Shown here: positions 35,588 through 43,498 of the stretch, piece by piece | How positions within the stretch are numbered: the first letter of the stretch is position 1 | Layout of the letters: every line of letters begins with the position of its first letter | Assembly (NCBI RefSeq): GCF_002017865.1 | Contig: NZ_MTJN01000002.1 | Location: 2,914,001-2,978,000, forward strand | From: Rhodoferax fermentans | Lineage (GTDB): Bacteria; Pseudomonadota; Gammaproteobacteria; Burkholderiales; Burkholderiaceae_C | Direction: 5' to 3' | DNA: 64,000 bases | Notes under the pieces: model-generated | Databases searched by the model: none | What the model saw: the letters and a program-made list of their open reading frames with translations, nothing else | Told to the model about the DNA's origin: nothing | Translations under genes and position numbers: made by a program

Positions 35588-35917
35588 GTGAACTTGCGAA
35601 ATTCGCCTTAAGTCGTTGATTCTGCGAGGGTTTGAAGTTCATCCAAGTTTTCTGTGGATAACTTTGTTGATAGCTCGTCGATAGAGGCTGCCGGGCCTTG
35701 TAAATCAAGGGTTTTGTTAGCCTGCCCAAAAAACATGCAAAATTCAAAACCCTTTAAAATCAACCACTTACAACTGCTATGCGTTTGATAGTGTACTTGA
35801 TAGGTGGGCTCGTGACCCGCACTGTGGTTCACCAATTTTGTGCATAAGTGGCAATTTTTTTTGCTGGAAACTGCCAAAAACAGGCCAAAAAGTGCTAGCC
35901 AGCCGCCAGCGCCTTAA
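35588..35917. other. A/T-rich hemE-priA spacer with two DnaA-box-like sites
   Basis: This 330-bp interval between the hemE stop and the priA start has no supportable gene (an 89-codon frame looks spurious). TGTGGATAA at 35653-35661 and TGTGCATAA at 35839-35847 both fit the DnaA-box consensus TTATNCACA read on the minus strand. A hairpin CCCTT...AAGGG-like remnant lies around 35695-35720. It probably contains the priA promoter. Confidence 0.45.
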
Positions 35918-37030
35918 CTAGCAGGCGCCACGCATCAGGCGGGAATGTTTGTGCACCGCTTCAACCAAGGCCGCCACATGTTCGGGCGGGGTGTGCTGGC
36001 TGATGCCATGACCCAGGTTGAAGATGTGGGTCGGGCCAAAGCCGGGTCCGCTGTGCGGTGTGCCAAAGGCGTTGAGCACCTTGATGACCTCGGCCTCAAT
36101 CGTTTCGGGTGGCGCAAACAACACGTTCGGGTCCAGATTGCCTTGCAAGGCCTTGCTGCCACCCGCAATGATGCGGGCCTTGGTCAGGTTGGCGGTCCAG
36201 TCCAGGCCAAGTGCGTTGCAGTCCAGCTGTTCCATCTCGTCGAGCCACAGGGCGCCGCCCTTGGTGAACACAATGCTCGGGATGGTGGCGCCCAGCCAGG
36301 TTTTGTGTAATTTGGCCAGCACACGGCGGGTATAGGCCAGGCTGAACTCCTGGAACGCGCCGTCGGCCAGCACACCACCCCAACTGTCAAACACCATCAC
36401 CGCTTGCGCACCGGCTTCGATCTGGGTGTTGAGGTACAGCGCCACTGCGTCGGCGTTGATTTCCAGAATCTTGTGCATCAGGTCCGGGCGGCTGTACATC
36501 ATGGTCTTGACCAGGCGGTAGTCGTCGCTGCCAGCGCCTTCGACCATGTAACAGGCCAGGGTCCAGGGGCTGCCGGAGAAGCCGATCAGCGGCACCCGGC
36601 CGTTGAGCGCCTTGCGGATCGAGGTGACCGCGTCAAACACATACTGCAGCTTGGCCATGTCGGGCACTTCAAGCTTGGCCACGGCGGCTTCGTCACGCAC
36701 CGAGTGAGCAAACTTGGGGCCTTCACCCATCGCAAACGACAGGCCCAGGCCCATCGCGTCGGGCACGGTCAGGATGTCGCTGAACAAGATGGCCGCATCA
36801 ATCGGGAACCGGTCGAGCGGCTGCAGCGTGACCTCGGTGGCGTAGTCCACGTTGGTGGCCAGGCCCATGAAACTGCCGGCCTTGGCGCGGGTGGCACGGT
36901 ATTCCGGCAGGAAACGCCCGGCCTGACGCATCATCCACATGGGCGTGTAGTCAGTCGCCTGGCGCAAACAGGCACGCAAAAAAGTGTCGTTCTGGAGGGG
37001 GGCGAAGGAGGGTGTGGATGTGGTAGTCAT
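35918..37030 (-). CDS. hemE: uroporphyrinogen decarboxylase
   Basis: The 370-residue enzyme removes four carboxyl groups from uroporphyrinogen III in haem synthesis. The signature [19 protein letters not shown] is near residue 30, then [35 protein letters not shown] and FDSWGGVL. The ATG at 37030 ([21 protein letters not shown]) gives the normal length; 13 more codons upstream are open. It is close to the two-component genes but probably a separate unit. Confidence 0.95.
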   Translation of the reverse strand: MTTTSTPSFAPLQNDTFLRACLRQATDYTPMWMMRQAGRFLPEYRATRAKAGSFMGLATNVDYATEVTLQPLDRFPIDAAILFSDILTVPDAMGLGLSFAMGEGPKFAHSVRDEAAVAKLEVPDMAKLQYVFDAVTSIRKALNGRVPLIGFSGSPWTLACYMVEGAGSDDYRLVKTMMYSRPDLMHKILEINADAVALYLNTQIEAGAQAVMVFDSWGGVLADGAFQEFSLAYTRRVLAKLHKTWLGATIPSIVFTKGGALWLDEMEQLDCNALGLDWTANLTKARIIAGGSKALQGNLDPNVLFAPPETIEAEVIKVLNAFGTPHSGPGFGPTHIFNLGHGISQHTPPEHVAALVEAVHKHSRLMRGAC

Positions 37031-37075
37031 GCTCGAATTGTCGCATTGTGTCGTGGCAGGTTGACACATGTAAAC

Positions 37076-38488
37076 TCAAATTTGCCTTGATTCTTGATCT
37101 GGCGCAAGTGGCCAGCTCACCGTGACACACAGGCCACCCAGGCTCGAGGGCGCGGCCAGAACCTGCGCGCGGTAGACCTCTGCAATCCGCCGCACGATGG
37201 ACCAGCCCAGCCCGCTGCCCTGTTGTCCGCTGCCCAGCCCCCGGAAAAACCGTTCGCCCAGGCGCGCCAGATCTGCGGGTGGCAGGCCCGGGCCGCTGTC
37301 GTTGACTTCCAGGTGCACCTGGCCCGCGCTGGTGTGCACACGCAGGCGGACCTGGGCGCCATCGGGGCTGTAACGCAGCGCGTTGTCGAGCAGGTTGCGG
37401 ATCAGCACACCGGTGAGCATCTCGTCGGCGCTGATCGGGCCGGTGGCGCTGGTGTCCAGCGTCAGCACCTGCCTGCGGGCCAGTGCGCCGGGGGCCAGAT
37501 CGGCGGCCACCCGCTGGGCAATCTGGCACACATCCACCCGAACACCCTGCGGCGGGTGGCCGGCGGTTTCCAGGCGGGACAGTGTCAACAACTGGGTCAC
37601 CAGGTGGGTGGCGCGGTCACACCCGGCCAGTGTCTGGCGCAGCGCCTGGTCCCGCTCGGCCACGTTGGACCCGGCGCCCAGCGCCACCTGGGCCTGGGCG
37701 CGGATCGCGGCAATCGGTGTGCGCAACTCATGGGCGGCATCGGCGGTGAAGCGTCGTTCAGCCACCATCATCTGACCAATACGCGCCAGCAAGCTGTTGA
37801 GTGAGGACACCACCGGCGCCATCTCGCTGGGGGTGTCGGTGATGACCAGCGGCGCCACGCTCTGCGGCTGGCGCTGGGCGAGCGCCTGGCTCAGGGTGCG
37901 CAAGGGGGTCAGGCTGCGGCGTACCGCCAGCCAGCCCAGCAGCGCAAGCACCGGCAGGGCGACCAGCAAGGGCATCAGCAGCGACTGCATCATCGCCCAC
38001 AGGATCGACCGGCGCGAGCGCAACTGCTCGCCCACAAACACCTGCACATCGCCCTCCTTGCCCTGGGCGCCAAACACGCGCCAAGTGCCCCTGTCGGGCA
38101 GTTCCACCGTGGCAAAACCACGCAGCTGCGGCGACATCGGTGTGTCGGGGGCGGTGCCGGAGTGCAGCGTTAACTTGCCATCGTGAAACACCTGGAACGC
38201 CACCCGGGTGGCGTATTTGTGCAAGGTGGGGGCGTCCGGGTGCTCGTCATCGCCCAATGTGTGGCGGCGATGGGGTCTGTGGCTGCGCTCAACGGCATCG
38301 GCGTCGGTCTGCTGGGCCACCAGCAGCGCGGCTGATTGCGCCAGGTGGGCGTCGAGCAACTCGTCGAGTTCATGGCGGGTATCCACCCAGGTCAACACCG
38401 CCGCCGACACCCACACCCCAAAAATCAGCAGCAGCAACAGCACCAGCAGGCGCGCCTGCAAGGAGGCCAGCCGCTTGAACAGGCTCAT
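37076..38488 (-). CDS. sensor histidine kinase, QseC/PmrB-like
   Basis: The 470-residue membrane kinase has TM helices near 13-33 and 170-192 flanking a periplasmic sensor region. HAMP-like linker, H-box FTADAAHELRTPIAAIRAQ near residue 240, N-box NLLDNALRYSPDGA, G boxes NDSGPGLPP and GSGLGWSIVRRI. The start overlaps the regulator stop in ATGA, so it is the second gene of a coupled pair. It lies downstream of the SHP/DHC/cytochrome b operon and may control it. Confidence 0.9.
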   Translation of the reverse strand: MSLFKRLASLQARLLVLLLLLIFGVWVSAAVLTWVDTRHELDELLDAHLAQSAALLVAQQTDADAVERSHRPHRRHTLGDDEHPDAPTLHKYATRVAFQVFHDGKLTLHSGTAPDTPMSPQLRGFATVELPDRGTWRVFGAQGKEGDVQVFVGEQLRSRRSILWAMMQSLLMPLLVALPVLALLGWLAVRRSLTPLRTLSQALAQRQPQSVAPLVITDTPSEMAPVVSSLNSLLARIGQMMVAERRFTADAAHELRTPIAAIRAQAQVALGAGSNVAERDQALRQTLAGCDRATHLVTQLLTLSRLETAGHPPQGVRVDVCQIAQRVAADLAPGALARRQVLTLDTSATGPISADEMLTGVLIRNLLDNALRYSPDGAQVRLRVHTSAGQVHLEVNDSGPGLPPADLARLGERFFRGLGSGQQGSGLGWSIVRRIAEVYRAQVLAAPSSLGGLCVTVSWPLAPDQESRQI

Positions 38489-39171
38489 GCTGCGGGCGCC
38501 ACCGGCGTGTCTTTGGGGGGCATCAGGGTGTAGCCGACACCACGCACGGTCTGGATCAGGTCGGCCTGCAGCTTCTTGCGCAGGTGGTGGATGTGCACCT
38601 CCACCGCGTTGCTTTCCACCTCATAACCCCAGCTGTAGAGCTGCTGCTCCAGCTGTTCGCGCGACATGACCCGTTCGGCGTTGAGCATCAACACATGCAA
38701 GAGGTCAAACTCACGCATCGACAAACCCACAGCCTGCCCGGACAACGTGACGGTACGCGCTGCCAGATTCACCTGGAGCGCACCACAGCTCAGCAGGTCT
38801 TGTGTGTGGCCGTGGGCGCGGCGCACCAGCGAGCGCAGGCGTGCGCCCAGCTCAAACAGGTCCACCGGTTTGACCACATAGTCGTCGGCGCCGCCGTCCA
38901 GCCCCTTGATGCGGTCGGGCACCGCGTCACGCGCGGTCAGGATCAGGATCGGCAGGGTGATCTTCTGGCGCCGCACCGACTGCAGCACCTCCATGCCGTC
39001 TTTGAGCGGCAGGCCCAGGTCCAGCACCGCGGCCTGGTGTTTGTCGTAGCCGATCTCGCGCTCGGCGGCCAAGCCGTCACGCACCCAGTCCACCAGAAAA
39101 CCCTGCTGGCGCAGCCCGGTGCGCAGGCCGTCGCCCAACAGGGGGTCGTCTTCAGCAAGCAGGATACGCAT
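38485..39171 (-). CDS. OmpR-family response regulator, QseB/PmrA-like
   Basis: The 228-residue protein has a receiver domain (MRILLAEDDPLLGDGL; phosphorylated Asp in AVLDLGLPLKDG at about 51; VVKPVDL) and a winged-helix DNA-binding domain (LSMREFDLLHVLMLNAERVMSREQLEQQLY, SNAVEVHIHHLRKKL, IQTVRGVGYTL). ATG 39171 starts exactly at the receiver; the upstream frame extension lacks homology. It is coupled to the kinase. A candidate direct-repeat box lies before shp. Confidence 0.92.
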   Translation of the reverse strand: MRILLAEDDPLLGDGLRTGLRQQGFLVDWVRDGLAAEREIGYDKHQAAVLDLGLPLKDGMEVLQSVRRQKITLPILILTARDAVPDRIKGLDGGADDYVVKPVDLFELGARLRSLVRRAHGHTQDLLSCGALQVNLAARTVTLSGQAVGLSMREFDLLHVLMLNAERVMSREQLEQQLYSWGYEVESNAVEVHIHHLRKKLQADLIQTVRGVGYTLMPPKDTPVAPAA

Positions 39172-39239
39172 GGTGTGGGTCGGACGTTTGTGGGGCCCCC
39201 ATCGTAGCCGCTGGGCGTGCAGACGCGGGGGCCTGGTTT

Positions 39240-40412
39240 TCATGACGGGCGGCTCTTGGTGCTGGGCTGGGGCACTTGCATGGCACCGTCTTCAAACGTG
39301 CCTGCGTCGGCATCACTGTGGCAGGCGGCGCAATTGGCTTTGCTTTTGACCAGCGGGTTGGCCCAGTCGGCGGCTGACATCTCACGGTGTTTTCTGATCC
39401 AGTAAGGCGTTTCGGTGATGCGCTGCGGGGCTGCCTCGGGCGGGATGGATTGCCCGATCTTGTAGGCGGCTTCGGTTGCCTGCTGCTCGGCGGCGTTGTC
39501 CACCATAAATGCCAGCACCGCGCTGATGGTGGCTTCATCCAGCGCCAGGTCGGAGCCAAAGTGCTGGTCCTGCTCGGTCATCATCTTCTGCCAAGAGCGT
39601 GCGGGCAAGAGCGAGGGGTGAAACACCTCATGGCAACTGCCACATTCCTCGCGCCACACAGCGTTGTCGGCCAGGGTGGGGCCCACAAACGGCACCTGGC
39701 GCACCACGGTCTGGCCGGTCAGTGCCGCCCACTGGTTGTGTAGCGCATACGCAAACCACCAGCCACCAAAACCCAGCACCAGCAGCAACATCACCCAGGC
39801 CACCCGCTTGTGTGGCTGGCCCTCCGGGGTGTCCGGGCTGGCCAGCTTGTGGCCGTCGACCATGGATCGCGCCAGGTTCTCCTTGTGCACCCGGCTTTCC
39901 ATCAGCACACCGGTGATGTGCACACCCACCAGCACCAGCATCACGGTGGCGGCCAGCTCATGCAGTTGCTGGAAACCATCCCCCTGCGCAAACGTGAACC
40001 AGCCCGCCGCCGGGCCATGGCGCTCTTGCGCGCCCAGCAGCAAGATGCCGGTCACACCAATCACCAAGGTGAGCGCCAGAAACAGGTAGACCGCCAGGCT
40101 GCCGGTCGGGTTGTGGCCCACATAACGGGCCGCGCGGCCCGCCATCACCTCTTTCAGATAGGCCAAGCCACGCGAGGGGCTCAGCGCAAAACTGGCAAAA
40201 CGTGAAAAGTGCGAACCGGCAAACCCCCACAGCACCCGAAAAGCCACCAGCCCCAGCATCAGGTAACCACAAAACACGTGCACCGCCAGCCAGGGGTCTG
40301 ACTCGGCGGTGAGCCAGGCCACCGCAAAACTGCCAGCCAGCGTCCAGTGGAACAAACGGGTGGGAAAGTCCCAGATCAGCGTGGGCTGCAAAGGTTTATC
40401 AATAGGGCTCAT
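39240..40412 (-). CDS. cytochrome b561-type membrane protein fused to a dihaem cytochrome c domain
   Basis: The 390-residue protein begins with a hydrogenase-type cytochrome b domain of four to five TM helices (WDFPTRLFHWTLAGSF, HVFCGYLMLGLVAFRVLWG, HELAATVMLVLVGVHITGVL, with haem His pairs). After another helix at about 208-225 comes a periplasmic DHC-like domain with haem c motifs CGSCH and CAACH. It probably passes electrons from quinol to DHC and SHP. It overlaps dhc in ATGA. Confidence 0.88.
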   Translation of the reverse strand: MSPIDKPLQPTLIWDFPTRLFHWTLAGSFAVAWLTAESDPWLAVHVFCGYLMLGLVAFRVLWGFAGSHFSRFASFALSPSRGLAYLKEVMAGRAARYVGHNPTGSLAVYLFLALTLVIGVTGILLLGAQERHGPAAGWFTFAQGDGFQQLHELAATVMLVLVGVHITGVLMESRVHKENLARSMVDGHKLASPDTPEGQPHKRVAWVMLLLVLGFGGWWFAYALHNQWAALTGQTVVRQVPFVGPTLADNAVWREECGSCHEVFHPSLLPARSWQKMMTEQDQHFGSDLALDEATISAVLAFMVDNAAEQQATEAAYKIGQSIPPEAAPQRITETPYWIRKHREMSAADWANPLVKSKANCAACHSDADAGTFEDGAMQVPQPSTKSRPS

Positions 40413-40900
40413 TTGGGAATACGGACGGTGTCCTCGTCAAACTCGCCTTTGTCAGCGTCACGGTGGCAGGCGATGCAGTTGGACCGGCTTTTGACCGAAG
40501 CCCGTTTCCACACGGCCGGGTCAATTTCTTTGGCGCGGTGTTTGGAGGTGTACCAGCCGCTCTCTGTGATCTTGAGCGGCGCGGTGTTGGCCGTCCAGCG
40601 GTTGGAGGCGTGTTTGACCAGGTAATTGGTGATCTCGGTGGTGTCAGCGGCAGACAACGAGGCGTCGGTGCCAAAGTGTTGGTCCAGCTCGCCCATCATC
40701 TTTTGCCAGGACGCTGCGGGCAACAAACCGGGCGGGAACGCCAGGTGGCAGCTGCTGCATTCAGCCTGCCATTTGGCGTTGTTTTGCGCCGGCATCACCG
40801 GGCGGCCCCGGTCTTCACCGTTGTATTTGGCCTGGGCGCTCAAGCTGCCAAGCGCCAGCGTGAAGATCGTGGCGAGGGTCCATAGTGGGTGGTGTGACAT
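40409..40900 (-). CDS. dhc: dihaem cytochrome c (DHC)
   Basis: The 163-residue exported cytochrome has a signal peptide ending near LSAQAKYNG and two haem c sites, CSSCH and CIACH. The stretch FPPGLLPAASWQKMMGELDQHFGTDASL is nearly repeated in the C-terminal domain of the cytochrome b gene downstream, so one arose from the other. ATG 40900 begins the signal peptide. Periplasmic electron carrier, expected partner of SHP. Confidence 0.88.
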   Translation of the reverse strand: MSHHPLWTLATIFTLALGSLSAQAKYNGEDRGRPVMPAQNNAKWQAECSSCHLAFPPGLLPAASWQKMMGELDQHFGTDASLSAADTTEITNYLVKHASNRWTANTAPLKITESGWYTSKHRAKEIDPAVWKRASVKSRSNCIACHRDADKGEFDEDTVRIPK

Positions 40901-40916
40901 CGTGCGCCCTTCCTTC

Positions 40917-41324
40917 TTATTTGACCGACAACACATAACTCATGAAGTCGCCTTTTTCCTGCGTGGTGCAGGCCCGGCCCAGCGCGTCATTGCAGTTGCG
41001 TTTGAACCACTTTTCGACCTTGGCCGCGTCGGTGAAACGCTGCGGGTTCACGCTGGGTGCCATCGGTTCGATGACCTTGTTGGACTTGGCGTGTTGACCA
41101 GCGTTTTTGGGGGAATCGGAGTGGCAGGACGAACACGCCAACTGGTTCGGCCCTTGTGTTGTGTAGAGCTTTTGCCCGGCAGCGGCGCTGAAGTCCTTGA
41201 ACGCGGGGTTCTCGGTTTTTGCCTGGGCTTTGTAGCTGTCCAGGATCGGGTTGGCGTTGGCCAGCAGCGGCAGGGCAACTGCCAGGCTGGTGAACAGCGT
41301 GCGGAAGTGGTGTTGGAATTTCAT
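40917..41324 (-). CDS. shp: SHP-type monohaem cytochrome c (DUF1924)
   Basis: The 135-residue exported protein has a signal peptide ending at LANANP and one haem c site CSSCHSDSPK. The pattern NPAFKDFSAAAGQKLYTTQG ... KWFKRNCNDALGRACTTQEKGDFMSYVLS matches DUF1924, the family of the sphaeroides haem protein, an oxygen-binding cytochrome with an unusual Asn ligand. It is first in the shp-dhc-cytochrome b operon, with 16 bp to dhc. Confidence 0.85.
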   Translation of the reverse strand: MKFQHHFRTLFTSLAVALPLLANANPILDSYKAQAKTENPAFKDFSAAAGQKLYTTQGPNQLACSSCHSDSPKNAGQHAKSNKVIEPMAPSVNPQRFTDAAKVEKWFKRNCNDALGRACTTQEKGDFMSYVLSVK

Positions 41325-41355
41325 GCTTGACCCTCAGTGATGAACTGGGGACAAG

Positions 41356-41386
41356 CTTAAAAAGGGCGTCTTAAGAAAGTCTTATC
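41356..41386. promoter_or_regulatory. CTTAA direct repeats upstream of shp, candidate response-regulator box
   Basis: CTTAAG at 41370 and CTTATC at 41381 are spaced 11 bp start to start with a five-base gap, plus CTTAAA at 41356. An 11-bp direct repeat of this shape is the pattern of PmrA/QseB-type OmpR-family boxes. It lies about 35-60 bases upstream of the shp start, matching the two-component system downstream. Confidence 0.5.
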
Positions 41387-41426
41387 GGGCGGGGCGCTGA
41401 TCGGATCAGGAACATGTAGGAGATAT

Positions 41427-41475
41427 AAAAATCATAGCTGCATTCCCTTTTGATATGAGGGCTGCAGGCTGATTT
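41427..41475 (-). repeat. palindromic repeat element (reverse orientation)
   Basis: Minus-strand reading: AAATCAGCCTGCAGCCCTCA, spacer, AAAGGGAATGCAGCTATGATT. It lies left of the SIR2 gene. Confidence 0.7.
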
Positions 41476-41748
41476 CTTATGATTGGCGTGATGTGTGCCT
41501 GTGCGGCGGCTTGCGATCCAAACAGCGGCTGTCCGTGGGTGTCCTGTCCAAAGCGCGCCAGCAGTTTTGATTCAAATAACTTGGTGTTGAAACAGAGCAG
41601 GTATCAACACCTGCAAAATGCTAGTAGCGGCCATTCGTGGCAGGCCTTATGTCTTGTCATTTCTCTACAGAGATGAACGAGCTTAACCTACGTTCCGGGG
41701 AAAAATCCGTAGTTCATCGATACTTCGCTTAACAGGAGGAAACGTGCT
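41476..41748. other. leader region of the SIR2 gene
   Basis: No gene is supportable here; a 65-codon frame lacks features. The stretch becomes A/T-richer towards the SIR2 start and ends with a very strong AGGAGG before ATG 41749, unlike the weaker sites of neighbouring core genes. Confidence 0.4.
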
Positions 41749-43155
41749 ATGTCAATGGATTACAAGCAGTATCAGGAAGAAGTAACAGCCGACGTTGCGA
41801 AGATCATCGCCGATGCGAGTTGCCAACCAATCCTTTTCATCGGTTCCGGGTTCACGAAGCGCTATGCGAAAGGACCAAGCTGGGAAGAGCTTCTTGGAAT
41901 ACTTGCAAAGAAGTGCCCGCAGATCGACAAAGATTTTGCGTACTACAAGCAGTCCCACGGCAACGATCTGATGAAGATTGGTTCAGTGTTCTCACAGCTC
42001 TATCACGAATGGGGTTGGAACGCTGGAAAGAAGCATTTCCCACCACAGTACTTCGTAGCAAACGCTCCAAGAGATATTTTCATCAAACACGTGATTGGAG
42101 AAATCCTCGCTGGCCTCGGCCCCGACGCCAAAGGTTCGTATGGCTCTGCTGAGCTTGATGCAGAAATTGCCGCTCTTAAGGCGATCAGCGCTCATGCCAT
42201 CGTGACCACCAACTATGACGAAGTAATCGAACCACTATTTCCCGACTATGAGCGAGTCATCAGCCAACAGATTCTCCGAAAGCCTTTCCTTTCCATCGGC
42301 GAGATCTTCAAAATTCACGGCTGCATTTCAGATCCCGAAAGTATCGTTATTAATGAAGCGGACTACGCGCGCTTTGAGGATGACCACAAGTACCTGAGTG
42401 CAAAGCTGCTCACCTACTTCATTGAACACCCGTTGGTGTTCATCGGTTATCGAGCCAACGACCCAAACATCAAAAAGATTCTTTCGGACGTGGACAGGAT
42501 GATCCGGGCACAGGAGTATGAGCTCGTCCCGAATATCTATATTTTGGAATGGGATCCGACTCAGAACGAAGCCTCATACCCACCACGTGACAAGGTCTTG
42601 GCTGTCACCGCCGAACGCAACATCCGAATCAAGAGCATCACCGCGAACTCGTTCGAATGGGTCTTCAAAGCGTTCGGTCAGGCTGGCAACCTCGCCAAGA
42701 TCGACACGAAGCTTTTGCGGGCGTTAATGGCTCGTGCAGTTGATCTGGTCCGATCAGATATCCCGAAAAAGCACGTCGAGATCGACTTCAAGATGCTTGA
42801 GCACGCCGTCGAGACAGGTGAAAACTTCGCAAATTTATTTGGGGTCACGTCTGTTGGTGATTCATCAAAGATCAACCTGACACACAAATATGTCATTAGC
42901 GAGGTTTACAAAATGCTTGACTTACCAAGCTGGAAACGTGTCAATGATCTCATCAAGAAGATCGAAGACGAGACGGGCATGAATATCAAGAGCTATGACA
43001 ACAAGTACCATGTGAATGTGAAGTTCGGCGTCGCTGAAACCAGTAAGTCGCATAAATACTCAGATGCCTTCATCGACCTGCTCAGAAAAGTGATTGCGAA
43101 CCAGCCGTACAAAGTTGATGCCGACGAAATCACGGTCGCTTCTTCCAAAAAGTAG
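41749..43155 (+). CDS. SIR2-domain protein, candidate anti-phage NADase
   Basis: The 468-residue protein has an N-terminal SIR2-like domain (about 25-280): ILFIGSGFTKRYAKGPSWEELL (nucleotide loop), HAIVTTNYDEVIEPLF, KIHGCISDPESIV (catalytic His), FIGYRANDPNI. The C-terminal ~190 residues are unrecognised and mostly charged. Proteins of this SIR2_2 group in bacteria often act as NAD-depleting defence effectors. It stands alone, is A/T-richer than its neighbours, has a strong AGGAGG, and sits between two palindromic repeats at an apparently recombined site. A partner sensor gene is not adjacent. Confidence 0.82.
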   Translation: MSMDYKQYQEEVTADVAKIIADASCQPILFIGSGFTKRYAKGPSWEELLGILAKKCPQIDKDFAYYKQSHGNDLMKIGSVFSQLYHEWGWNAGKKHFPPQYFVANAPRDIFIKHVIGEILAGLGPDAKGSYGSAELDAEIAALKAISAHAIVTTNYDEVIEPLFPDYERVISQQILRKPFLSIGEIFKIHGCISDPESIVINEADYARFEDDHKYLSAKLLTYFIEHPLVFIGYRANDPNIKKILSDVDRMIRAQEYELVPNIYILEWDPTQNEASYPPRDKVLAVTAERNIRIKSITANSFEWVFKAFGQAGNLAKIDTKLLRALMARAVDLVRSDIPKKHVEIDFKMLEHAVETGENFANLFGVTSVGDSSKINLTHKYVISEVYKMLDLPSWKRVNDLIKKIEDETGMNIKSYDNKYHVNVKFGVAETSKSHKYSDAFIDLLRKVIANQPYKVDADEITVASSKK

Positions 43156-43262
43156 TGACAACAGATGACTGTTAAAGCTGCAATCCCGGCACCCGTTTCA
43201 GGCCAACTCTCTTTTTCACTCAATGGGGTTGAATAGGAAAAAACGACAACCCCAGCGGAGCT

Positions 43263-43336
43263 TTGCATGGTTGGTACATCGCGTACACCGGCACGCCGCT
43301 GCGCCTCAGCTCGGTCAACAGTTTGCCCTGCTTGCC
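43263..43336 (-). pseudogene. fragment of a DsbD/thioredoxin-like gene
   Basis: On the minus strand this reads GKQGKLLTELRRSGVPVYAMYQP, closely resembling the segment LAALGRNGVPVYVMYQPGKAP of the intact dsbD about 1.8 kb away. No start, CxxC motif or continuation is present, so it is a remnant of a related gene. Confidence 0.65.
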
Positions 43337-43409
43337 GAGTGCCTAGGCTAACCGCCAGCTGTTAGCGTTGGTGCCAACACTAGCGTAGCTGGGCTCTAAA
43401 GAGTGCAGC

Positions 43410-43457
43410 ACATTTTGGCCAATAGCCCTCACCAGTAAAGGCGAGATAGCTATGGAT
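43410..43457 (+). repeat. palindromic repeat element
   Basis: ACATTTTGGCCAATAGCCCT, spacer, AAAGGCGAGATAGCTATGGAT. It is nearly the same as the copy inside dsbD (45392-45442). Confidence 0.75.
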
Positions 43458-43498
43458 AGTGCAGCATGGGGCGGCAGGCTTTCCGCCCCATGCTGGGT

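Larger units (their letters stand above)
43156..43498. other. interval with gene debris and a repeat
   Basis: No intact gene. It contains a DsbD-like fragment (annotated separately), short A/T-rich stretches after the SIR2 stop, and one palindromic repeat before dacC. Confidence 0.5.

Noticed and set aside
35640..35860. Chromosomal origin of replication
   Set aside because: There are only two DnaA-box-like sites and no dnaA, dnaN or rpmH nearby, so regulation of priA is a simpler reading.
35608..35877. 89-codon minus-strand frame in the hemE-priA spacer
   Set aside because: The sequence is A/T-rich, contains repeat remnants, and the product has no recognisable feature.
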